Assembly: GCA_040269895.1 (NCBI GenBank) | Contig: CP158568.1 | Location: forward strand, 2,078,716-2,142,715 | Source: Ancalomicrobiaceae bacterium S20 | Lineage (GTDB): Bacteria; Pseudomonadota; Alphaproteobacteria; Rhizobiales; Ancalomicrobiaceae | Direction of reading: 5' to 3' | Length of the DNA: 64,000 nucleotides | Shown here: piece by piece, positions 54,401 through 64,000 of the stretch | How the letters are laid out: each line of letters begins with the position of its first letter | How positions within the stretch are numbered: the first letter of the stretch is position 1 | Made by a program: the position numbers and the translations under genes | The notes under the pieces: generated by a model | What the model was told of the DNA's origin: nothing | The model's input: only the letters and a program-made list of their open reading frames with translations | Database searches by the model: none

Positions 54401-57400
54401 GTTCCAGGCCGTTGCGCCATCGGCGGTCAGAGCCTGCGCGAGATCGGGCGTCAGCGCCTCGCCGCCGCAGAGCGCGGTGAGCCCCGGCCGCGCCTGCCAG
54501 CCGGCCTCGACCAACATCCGCCAGGTCGCAGGCGTCGCCTGCAACACGCTCGCCCCGACCGCGTCGAGGAAGGCGGCGAGCGCCGGGCCCGATGTCGCGG
54601 TCGCCCGATCGGCAATCGCGACCGTCGCGCCCGAGGCGAGCGGCAGCCACAGCTCGAGCCCCGCGATGTCGAAGGAGAGCGGCGTCACCGCCGCGAGCAC
54701 GTCGCCGGCTGAGAGCGGGACACGATCCGCCATCGCCGCGATGAAATTCGACAGCGCGCGATGCGGGATCATCACGCCCTTGGGCCGTCCGGTGGAGCCG
54801 GAGGTATAGAGCACATAGGCGAGATCGCGAGCCGGGTCGTCCGCGACCGGGGCTTCGTCCGGCATCTCTGCCGGGGCCGCTTCCGAAAGGTCGTCGACGA
54901 AAACCACCGCCGCCGATCCGGCGGGCACGACGTCGGCGAGCCCCGACCGCGTGACGAGCACCCCGGCGCCGGAATCGGCAAACATCATGCCGAGCCGCGC
55001 GGCCGGATAGGACGGATCGAGCGGCAGATAGGCGCCACCCGCCTTCCAGACCGCCAGCAGCGCGGCGACTGCATCGAACGAGCGCTCCAGGCAGACACCG
55101 ACGATCGCGCCCCGGCCCACGCCGGACGCCCGCAGTGCCGCCGCGAGCCGATCCGACCGCCGGCCGAGCTCGGCATAGGAGAAGCGCTCGCCGGCGAAGA
55201 GGATGGCCGGAGCATCGGGCGTGCAGGCGGCCTGGTCGCCGATCTGGCGATACGCGGGCGCCAGTCCGTCGAGGGGACGCGCGGGACCGGCGAGCGCCGC
55301 GAGCATGCGATCGCGCGCATCGACGCTCATCAGGGCAAGGTCGCCGATCGCGGTTTCCGGTGCGGCGACAGCCGCTTCCAGCAGAGTCTGCAGATTTTCG
55401 GCGAGCCGGAGCACCGCGTCGCGGCCGTAGAGATCGAGTGCGTATTCCAGCGTGCCGGTGATCGCGTCCGGCCCTTCCAGCAGATGCAGCATCGCGTCGA
55501 ACGGCGTCGCGCGGATGCCGGGGTCGACCGGCTCCGCGGTCGCCTCGGGACCGAAAGGAACCGCGCCCGCCGACCCTTGGCGGCGCAGCGTCAGCATGAC
55601 CTGGAACAGCGGATGCCGCGCCAGATCGCGATCCGGATTCAGCGCTTCGATCAGCCGCTCGAAGCCGATGCCCTGATGGGCATAGGCCCGTTCCGCCGCC
55701 GCGCGGACGCGCTGGACCAACGCGGCGAAGCTCGGATCGCCGGCGAGGTCGACGCGCAGCGGCAGCGTATCAGCGAAGAAGCCGACCACGTGCTCGCGGT
55801 CGCGGCTGTCCCGACCGGCGATCGCGGTGCCGATCACCACGTCGTCCTGACCCGACAGCCGGGCGATCAGCGTCTGCACCCCGGCGGCGAGCACCATGAA
55901 CAGCGTCGCGCCGGTCTCGCGGGCGAGGCGCCGCAGCCCGATCACCAGCGGCGCCGGCCAGACAAAGCGGATGGCCTCGCCGCGATGGCTGCGCTTGGCC
56001 GGGCGCGGGAATTCGGTCGGAAACGTGCTCTCGGGCGGCGCGCCGGCGAGTTCGGTCCGCCAGTGATCGAGATGCGCCGGGTCGGGGGCGGCATCGGCGC
56101 GGATGGCATCGGCGAAAGTCGAGGTGGGCCGCTCGAGCGCCGCGGGGCGATCCTCCAGCGCGGCCCGGTAGAGCTCCGGCAACTCGGCGCCGATCAGGTC
56201 CATCGACCAGCCGTCGGTCACGATGTGATGGATCACCAGCACGAACAGAGCCTCGGCCGCATCCAGGCGGATCAGCGTCGCGCGCATGAGCGGCCCGGCC
56301 GCGAGATCGAAGGGTTCGGCGACGATCTCGCGCTTGCGCCGCTCGGCCGCGGCTTCGCGCGCGTCCGGTGCGTCGCCGGGCGCCTGCTCGACGCGGAACG
56401 ACGGCTCGCCCGGCGGGTCGATCACCTGCACCGCCTCCGCGCCGGCCGGCACGATCCGGGTGCGCAAGGCCTCGTGCCGCGCGGCGAGCGCGGCGACCGC
56501 GCGCCGCAGCGCGTCGGCATCGATCGTTCCCCTCAGCTGCAGCACGACGGGCACGTGATAGGCCGCGCCGAGGTCTTCCATCTGTTCGACCAGCCAGAGC
56601 CGTCGCTGCGCGGCCGACAGCGGCGCGGTCCGACCGGCGGGGGCCGATCCGGCCGGGGCGTCGGCGTTCGATACTTGCGTTTCCGTCCCTGTGAACGGCT
56701 CCACCGCGATTGATGCCGGTGCCGGAAAGGCCGCGGCGACCGCCGGTGCGCGCACGCGTCGAAGCCGCGCGATCACCGCCCCGAGCGTCCGATCCTCGAA
56801 GAAGTCGCTCGCGGCGAGCCCGAGGTCATGGGCCTCGTTCAGCCGGTTGGCGAGCTGCGCGAAGGTGATGGAATCGAAGCCGTAGGCGACCAGTTCGGCA
56901 TCATCGGCAATCTGCTCGGGCCGCAGTTTCAGGACCGCCGCGGCGGCGGTCCTGAACACAGCCGACATGGCGGCGGCCGGCGAGACGACCAGGTCCGGGG
57001 CGACCCGGCTCGGCGCAGCCTGTGGAATTCGGATCGCCTCGGCGGCGGCGGCTCGCGGCGGCGGCGCATGAGGCGTCGGCCCGGTCCGGGGCTCGGTGAG
57101 GACGACCGGCTGCTGCGAAAGGCCCGGCGTGGCGTTCGGCGTGGCGTTCGGGGTCGCCTCGATCCAGTACCGCTCGCGCTCGAACGGATAGGTCGGCAGC
57201 CGCACGCGTCGGCGCGGGCCGTCGTGCAGACGCCGCCAGTCGATCGCGATGCCGCGCGTCCAGGCCTCGGCGAGCCGGGCGAGATCGCCGCGCTCGAGCC
57301 AACGCTCGACGATGCCGGCGAGATCGTCCTCGTCGACCAGCGCCAGCACGCCGTCGGCCTCGCGTCGGGCTGTGCCTATCCAAAGCTGGCCCGGCGCCTG

Positions 57401-60400
57401 GCCGCCGTTGATCCAGTCCTCGAGCTGCCGCCGGAACGCCGCGACACTGTCGGCGACCATCGCCAGCCGATGATCCAGCGCTTCGCGGCCGAGCTGGAGC
57501 GTGAAGGCAATGTCTGCGAGATCCACCCCGGCGAGATCGTCGCCGCCGAGCGCCGCGACGAGGTCGGCGGCGCGGCGGCGCAACTGATCCTCGGTCCGCG
57601 CCGACAGGACCAGCACCTGCGGTCCGGTCGCCACGTCGCGCCGCGCACTGGCCTGCGCCGGCACGAACTCCTCGATCACGACATGCGCATTCGCGCCGCC
57701 CGCCCCGAAGGACGAGATGCCGGCGATCCGCGGCTTTTCCCGTCCGTCCGGCCCGATCGGCCGCAGCCAGGGCGCACGCTCGCGCTGGACCACGAAGGGT
57801 GTCGCATCGAAGTCGATGTGCGGATTGAGGGTCTCGGCATGGAGCGACGGCGCCAGTTCACCGTGCTTCATCTGCAGCAGCACCTTGGTCAGGCCGGCGA
57901 TGCCGGCCGCGCTTTCGCAATGACCGATGTTCGATTTCGCCGAGCCGATCGCGCAGAAGCCGCGATCGGGCGTGAAGGCTTCGAAGGCGCGGGCGAGGCC
58001 GGCGATCTCGATCGGATCGCCGAGCGCGGTGCCGGTGCCGTGCGCTTCAACGTAACTCAGATCGCGGGCGTCGACGCCGGACGCTCTGAGCGCCTTCTCG
58101 ATCACGCGGGCCTGCGCCTGCGGGTTGGGCACCGTATAGCCGTTGGTCTTGCCGCCGTGGTTCAGCGCCGTGCCCCTGATGACGCCGTAGATCCGGTCGC
58201 CGTCGGACATCGCCCGGTCGAGCGACTTCAAGAGCACCGCGCCGACGCCTTCGCCATCGACGAAGCCGTCGGCCTCTGCTCCGAAGGCGCGCACCTTGTC
58301 GCCGGAGGACAGCATCGTCGCTTCGCAGAGGCCGACATAGTGGCGCGGATCGACGATCAGATTGACGCCGCCGGCGAGCGCCGCGGCGATGCCGCCGGCG
58401 CGCAGGGCCTCGACGGCGAGATGGATCGCCGTCAGCGACGAGGAACAGGCCGTATCGACCGCGAGGCTCGGACCGGCGAAGTCGAAGACGTAGGAAACCC
58501 GGTTGGCGATCGACCAGGCGCGGGCGCCGGTCGGATAATAGGCGTTCATCGCGCCGACGAAGACGCCGACGGCGCGATCGGCATCGAGATCGCGCGGCCG
58601 GTAGCCGGCGTCTTCGAGACAGGCATGCGCGATCTCGAGGAACAGCCGCTCCTGCGGATCCATGCGCTCGGCCTCGCGCGGCGAGATGCGGAAGAACAGC
58701 GGATCGAACCGGTCGACCCCGTCGATGAAGCCGCCGAAGCGGGCATAGCTGCGCCCTTCCCGGCCGCGCTCCGCATCGAAGTGACGTCGCCAATCCCAGC
58801 GCTCGGGCGGGATCTCACGAATGGCGCTCTGTCCCTGTCGCAACAGGCTCCAGAACGCGTCGACCGTGTCGCCCCCCGGATAGCGACCGGCGAGGCCGAC
58901 GATGGCGACATCGAGCGCCGGACGCGCCTCGCGCGGCGGCCTGCGCCCGAAGCGCGCGGCCGGCACGGGATCGCGCGCCGGACGCGGCAACGGCGCCGCC
59001 TCCGCCGGCAAGGCCTCGAAGGCGGCCGGCTCCGGATCGAAGCCGATCTCCTCAGGCACGCCGACGAGGCTGCGCACGGTGTCGGGTTCCGAGCGACACA
59101 GGTGATCGGCGAGCGAGACGATCGTGTTGTGCTCGAAGAACAGCGTCGCGCCGACGTTCCGGAACGTCCGGCCGAGATCGCTGGCGAGTTGTACGGTCAG
59201 GATCGAATCGACGCCGTAGCTCTCGACCGGCGCCTTCACGTCGATCTCGGAGCGACCGAGGCCGAGCACCGAGCCGAACCGCTCGCGCAGGTGCTCGACC
59301 AGGCCGGGGCGCAGATCGACATCGGCGCGCGGCGCTCCGGTGGAAGGGCGCGATCCGGCGGTCGCCCCGCGTTGGGTCGGCGCGGCTGCGGCTTCGACGG
59401 GGACGCGTCGCCGAGGTGGCGGGGCCAAGAACGGACGGGCAGGCATCGATCGAGCGGGCACCGGGCGGACGGCCTCCCTGTCGGGCACATCGATGTCGGA
59501 CCTCTCGATCCGGACGGCGGTCGCCCGGACCGAACCCGCCCGTGCGGCCGGCCGAGGCGCCTCGGCCGGCCTTGTTCCATCGCGGTCCGCCGCGACATCG
59601 GCCGGCAGCCGGACCAGGCCGTCGCTCTCGGCGACGATCACCTGCTGCCCGAGCGCGCGGTCCGCGGCCGCCGGACAGATCACCGCGCGAAATCCCTCCG
59701 CTTCGAGCGCGATGCGCCAGCTCTCCGGGGTGAGGATCGGACTGCCGGGGATGCGCAGGGCCGCGTCCTCATAGAGCCACCAGCCTTCGAGCAGGCCGAA
59801 GGTCGCATGCGCGAAAACCGTGTTGTCGGCGAGTTCGTTGAGGATCAGCACGCCGTTCGGCCGTAGTGCCGCCTTGACGTTGCGCAGCGTGCGGCGGATG
59901 TCGCGGGTCGCATGCAGCACGTTGGCGGCGATGGCGATATCGTAGCCCCCGGCCGGCACGCCCTGCGCCGTCACCGGCTTTTCGACATTGACGATCCGGG
60001 TCTTCAGATAGGGATGGGCGGCGCCGAAGGTCGCCTCGGCGTGATTCAGGAACGCGCGCGACAGATCGCTGTAGCCGTATTCCTCCACGCGGTCGGGGAA
60101 GTCGAGCAGCCGGGCCAGCACGCCCGTGCTGGTGCCGCCGGTGCCGGCGCCGAATTCGATCAGCCGCAGCCGGGCGGCGGGATCGATCGCGAAGCGCGCC
60201 TCGAGAAGCGCCGCCACCGTGTCCGCCACCACGGTGTTGAAGCGATCGGCGATCGGATTGTTCTTGTAGACGCCCTCGACCAGATCGAGCGAACCGCCCG
60301 GGAACAGCACGTCCGTCGCCCGCCGACGGCCGGCGAGGATTTCCGGCAAGGCCCGGAGTGCTGCCTCGGCGACGTCGACGAGCGGGGCGACCGCCGGATC

Positions 60401-60697
60401 GGCGCGCCAGACCGGACGCTGGGCCGCCCAGTCCGACCATGTCGGAACCGGCCGGGCCGGCGTCCGCGCGATCCAGGTCTCGCCGTGGCGTTCGACGAGG
60501 CCATCGCGATCGAGAAAGGCGAGCGTCGCCTCGAGCCATCGCTCCAGAAAGCCCGAGACGCCGATCGCCCGTGCGATCTCGGCGAGCGAGCCGCCCGCCG
60601 CCGGCAGGCCGGCGGTCTGCAACTCGGTCCAGATCAGGCCGAGGATCATGTCCTCGAACACCTGCCGCTCGTCGGCGTGCCGCGCCCGATCATCCAT
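51474..60697 (-). CDS. hybrid trans-AT PKS-NRPS: cMT-ACP-KS-ACP-C-A(MT)-PCP-TE, one frameshift
   Basis: About 3,075 codons. Order: C-methyltransferase (about residues 120-370, LIEFGAGTGGTSTG); ACP (GVDSIL near 495); ketosynthase (about 600-1015) with DTACSSS, EAHGTGT and NIGHCES all present; a KS C-terminal linker ending RVRLPTYPFERERYW with no acyltransferase, as in trans-AT systems; ACP (GFDSIT near 1275); condensation domain with HHIVTDG near 1492; adenylation domain with YTSGSTGRPKG near 1970; a methyltransferase inserted before the last A motif (LEIGCGLGLLLDRL); then A10 LTPNGKIDR, PCP FFALGGHSLL, and a thioesterase with GWSFGG. Pocket residues read D-I-L-Q-L-G-L-I-W-K, the glycine code. 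The frame breaks once, inside the methyltransferase, at the four-base run 53522-53525 (one base missing). Coupled to genes on both sides. Confidence 0.88.
57177..58072 (-). repeat. KS/linker direct repeat, copy 1
   Basis: Highly similar at DNA level to 63105-64000 at a constant offset of 5,928 bases with no indel, covering the KS C-terminal third and the post-KS linker. Long stretches are identical (for example 57662-57755 against 63590-63683). Copy 2 runs off the window, so the repeat is longer than seen. Confidence 0.85.
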
Positions 60698-63600
60698 GGC
60701 GGGTTCTCCCGAACAGTTCGAGGCCGGCGAGAACCGGCGGTGCTTGATTGGGCAGGGCGATCAGCGTGTCGTCCGTGACGCCATCGACGTCGCGGGTCAG
60801 CGCGCGCTCGGTCTTCAGGAACGCGACCTGGCCGACCGGCGCGGCCAGCAGCGTTTCGAGCGCCGCCATGCCCTCCTCGGGCTCGACCGAGCCGAAGCCG
60901 TAGCGCCGCATCCGTTCGCGGTGGATGTCGGTCGCGACCACGCCGACCGAGCCCCAGAAGCCCCAGTTGATGATTTTCGCCGGGATGCCCGTCGCGTGCC
61001 CGAAGGCATGGGCGAAGGCATCGACGAAGGTGCAGCCGGCGGCGTAGTTCGCTTGGCCCGCGCTCTTGGCGAAGCTCATCATCGAGGAGAAGAAGATCGC
61101 CGTTTCCAGCGGTTCGCGGGCGAAGGCGGCGGCCAGATGCACGCTCGCATCGACCTTGGCGGCGAGTGCTGCCCGGAACGTCGCCTCGTCCATGCGGGCG
61201 AGGCTCGCGTCCTGCAGCACCAGCGCGGAATGGACGATGCCGGTGACCGGCCCGAGCCGGTCGCGGACCGTGTCGCGCACCCTCTCCATGGCCGCTGGGT
61301 CGGTCGCGTCGGCGGCGATGTAGATCGGCGCCGGGCCGACCTTGCCGATGCGCGCGATCACGGCGCGGATCCCGTCGTCCTCGGCGCGCCGGCCGATCCA
61401 GGCGACGCGCGCGCCATGGCGGCGGACGACATGTTCCGTCCAGACGGCGCCGATGCCGCCCGCGCCACCGAGCACGACATAGACGCCGTCGTCGCGGTAG
61501 ACGGGCGCGGTCGGGGCCGCGAACCGGCTCGGCACCAGCGCACGGCGCAGCCAGCCGCCGTCGCGCAGCGCCAGGACGTCGCCGCCCGGATCCTCCGTCG
61601 CCCGCAAGGCCGCTGCGACGAGCGCGGCTGCCGACGCATCGCTGCCGGCGCGCGGCAGGTCGAGCACGCGCAGCCGCCAGGCGGGAGAAAACTCCTTGGC
61701 GAGCGATCCGAGCAGACCGTGGATCGAGGCGTGGGTCGGGTCGATCGGCTCGTCGCCCCGGGTCGGAGCAGCGGCGACGGTCGTGGTCGTCCAGCCGAAC
61801 GGCCGCGTCGCATAGCCGAGTGCGATCAGCGCCTTGGCGATCCTGAACCCGCGCAAGACGCCGTCCTCCTGCCCGGTGACGAGACCGGGCGCGGGCCTGC
61901 CGTCGCCACCCGGATCGCCGAGCGCCCAGACGAGATGATCGAGCGCGCCGAGATCGCCGATCCGCCGCGCGACCTCCGCCTCATCGGCGCCGGCCGGCAG
62001 GATCAACCGCCTCGCATCCGGTAGGGCGTGCGCGAAAGCCTCCGCGATCGGGCCGTCGCCGAGCACCGCGACCGCCTCGTTGGCGGCCGGCCAGGGCCGC
62101 TCGCCGGCCGGGGTCGCCGGCTCCCATACCGGCGTCAGCAGAATGGTGCCAGTGCCGGCGGCCGGGATCTCGCTGCGGTTCGCATGGCCCGCGACGGCGG
62201 CATCGTCGGTTCCGCGAAGCTCGGTCGCCGCACGACCGGCAAGCCCGCGCAGTGCGGCGAAGATCGTGCCGTCCTCCGCCGCGATGTCGAGGTCGACCTT
62301 GCGCACCGCCGGACCGGAGCCCGCCGCGAGACGCACGACGGCGATCGCGCGCTTCGGCAGCGGTCCATGGAGCGTCACTTCGTCGAGCGCGTAAGGCAGC
62401 GGTGGCGCGCCGTCGCCGAGGTCGGGATCCAGCGCGAGCGTCGCCTGAAGCGCCGCATCGAAGACGGCGGCTTCGGTCGCGCCGTCGGGAGCTTCGATCT
62501 CGGCGACGACGATCCGGTCGTCGCCCGCGCCGCGCACGCGAAGCCGACGCAGCCCGCGCATGCGCGGTCCATAGACGAGGCCGAGCCCGGTGAGGCGGTC
62601 GTAGAGGTCGTCGACTGCGATGTCGTGCCAGCCCGCGCCGGTGAGATCGTCGAGATCGAGCCGTGCGGCACGCGCTGTCGCCGGTTCGGCCTCGCCTTGC
62701 GAGAACGGCCGGGGGCGCCGTCGTTCGGCGCGGCGTCATCCGCGCTGGCCGCGATGGTCCAGCCGATCGCGACGTCGTCGAGCGCTTCGAGCGTGACCGT
62801 AAGATCGAGCCCGCGATCCCCGGCGACGGCCGGGCGCAGCCAGACCACGTTGCGAAGCGTGACCGGGCCGTCGAGCCGGCCGCCGATCGCCGCGGCCACA
62901 CGCGCCATTTCGAGCTGGGCGACGCCGGGCAACACTTTCTCGCCATGGACGACATGGTCGGCGAGGAACGGCTCGTCGCCCGAGAAGCGCGAGCGGAAGC
63001 TCTGGCCGAACAAGTCGGAGCGGTTCTCATGCACGAGCGGATGAAGTCGCGGCGCCGTCGGCGCAGCGAGGCCGTCATGTGCCTCCGCGGGCCAAAGGCG
63101 CCGACGCTCGAACGGATAGGTCGGCAGCCGCACGCGCCGGCGCGGGTCCTGGTGCAGCCGCCGCCAATCGATCGCGATGCCGCGCGTCCAGGCCTCGGCG
63201 AGCCGCGCGAGATCGCCGCGCGCCTGCCAGCGCTCGACGATGCCGGCGAGATCGTCCTCGTCGACCAGCGCGAGCACGCCGTCGGCCTCGCGTCGCGCTG
63301 TGCCGATCCAAAGCTGGCCCGACGCTTGGCCGCCGTCGAGCCAGTCCTCGAGCTGCCGCCGGACGGCCGCGACACTGTCGGCGACCATCGCCAGCCGATG
63401 ATCCAGCGCTTCGCGGCCGAGCTGGAGCGTGAAGGCAATGTCTGCGAGATCCACCCCGGCGAGATCGTCGCCGCCGAGCGCTGCAACGAGGTCGGCGGCG
63501 CGGCGGCGCAACTGGCCCTCGGTCCGCGCCGACAGGACCAGCACCTGCGGTCCGGTCGCCACGTCGCGCCGCGCACTGGCCTGCGCCGGCACGAACTCCT

Positions 63601-64000
63601 CGATCACGACATGCGCATTCGCGCCGCCCGCCCCGAAGGACGAGATGCCGGCGATCCGCGGCTTTTCCCGTCCGTCCGGCCCGACCGGCCGCCGCCAGGG
63701 GGCGCGTTCGCGCTGGACCACGAAGGGTGTCGCATCGAAGTCGATGTGCGGATTGAGGGTCTCGGCATGGAGCGACGGCGCCAATTCGCCGTGCTTCATC
63801 TGAAGCAGGACCTTGGTCAGTCCCGCGATGCCGGCCGCGCTCTCGCAGTGGCCGATGTTCGACTTCGCCGAGCCGATCGCGCAGAAGCCGCGATCGGGCG
63901 TGAAGGCCTCAAAGGCACGGGCGAGGCCGGCGATCTCGATCGGATCGCCGAGCGCGGTGCCGGTGCCGTGCGCTTCAACGTAACTCAGATCGCGGGCGTC
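60690..64000 (-). CDS. trans-AT type PKS protein, KS-DH-KR (5' end outside window, one frameshift)
   Basis: The visible part starts inside a ketosynthase (YVEAHGTGTALGDPIEIAG at the right edge, then SNIGHCESAAG). The AT-less KS linker (IDWRRLHQDPRRRVRLPTYP) follows. Then comes a dehydratase with catalytic His in FLADHVVHGEKVLPG (about 62945-62965), LVYGPRMRG and D-x-x-x-Q as DAALQ. Last is a ketoreductase with VVLGGAGGIG and catalytic Tyr in GQANYAAG (about 61047). It ends without a carrier protein. The frame breaks in the DH at the five-base G run 62711-62715 (one base missing); the second frame continues FSQGEAEPATARAARLDLDD upstream of its first ATG. The stop overlaps the next gene start by eight bases, so its module is completed by the cMT-ACP of that protein. 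Confidence 0.87.
63105..64000 (-). repeat. KS/linker direct repeat, copy 2 (runs off window)
   Basis: Second copy of the 57177-58072 segment, in the upstream PKS gene. Similarity continues to the last base of the window. Differences are scattered single substitutions. Confidence 0.85.

Noticed and set aside
54761-59866. Two long plus-strand frames (54761-56713 and 56828-59866)
   Set aside because: Complementary shadows of the PKS-NRPS gene; Arg/Gly/Asp-rich with no motif.
49772-64000. Whole right-hand region as a genomic island
   Set aside because: Base composition and codon bias match the rest of the window and no integrase, tRNA or attachment repeats were found within it.

Overview
The window looks like chromosome from a high-GC alphaproteobacterium, most likely of the Hyphomicrobiales. 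This is inferred from the very high G+C in nearly all codon third positions, the wealth of ABC uptake systems for small nitrogen compounds, and the mix of GntR, LysR, AmiC/AmiR and Tat-exported proteins. No rRNA, tRNA, insertion sequence, phage gene or CRISPR array was seen.

Layout. 1-6.5 kb: a minus-strand catabolic run (succinate-semialdehyde dehydrogenase running off the edge, tartrate/D-malate dehydrogenase-like enzyme, aldehyde dehydrogenase, cupin, GhrA-like reductase, ArgE-like deacetylase). 6.8-13.7 kb: GNAT protein, LysR regulator divergent from mmsA, a stand-alone LuxR helix-turn-helix protein, RBBP9-type hydrolase, zinc alcohol dehydrogenase and serine acetyltransferase. 14-25.6 kb: a sulfonate-type binding protein, then a plus-strand amide-nitrogen operon: AmiC sensor, AmiR antiterminator, five-gene amide/urea-type ABC importer, formamidase, fused double nitrilase and an SDR. 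The amiC leader holds hairpins and an intrinsic terminator directly before the start codon, as expected for ANTAR antitermination. 25.6-28.7 kb: MAPEG protein, TetR, outer-membrane protein and a GntR/FCD regulator. 29-33.7 kb: a Tat-dependent PotD-type ABC importer ending in a PuuE-like deacetylase broken by a frameshift. 33.7-37.6 kb: two coupled Tat-exported thiol-redox-type proteins, a LuxR regulator and three small secreted Cys-containing proteins; a shared TTACCYCAWTTGG-like motif lies near several of them. 37.7-47.8 kb: a protein with two winged helices, an AraC regulator and a 2,498-residue autotransporter. 47.9-49.8 kb: a frameshifted XRE/MmyB-type regulator divergent from an SDR.

49.8-64 kb is a minus-strand biosynthetic operon that runs off the right edge: a trans-AT type PKS (KS-DH-KR, then cMT-ACP-KS-ACP) fused to one NRPS module (C-A-MT-PCP-TE), followed by a HlyD-family export adaptor and a flavin reductase. 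The A-domain pocket reads as the classical glycine code and the A domain carries an embedded methyltransferase, so the terminal unit is predicted to be N-methylglycine. A beta-ketoacyl-N-methylglycine on a terminal thioesterase suggests, as inference only, an N-methyl tetramate-like product. Each PKS reading frame is broken once at a short G or C run.

Four frameshifts in 64 kb, at or beside short G/C runs, make base-call errors a serious alternative to gene decay. The strongest leads are the PKS-NRPS line, the AmiR leader, and the double nitrilase whose second domain has glycine in place of the catalytic cysteine.
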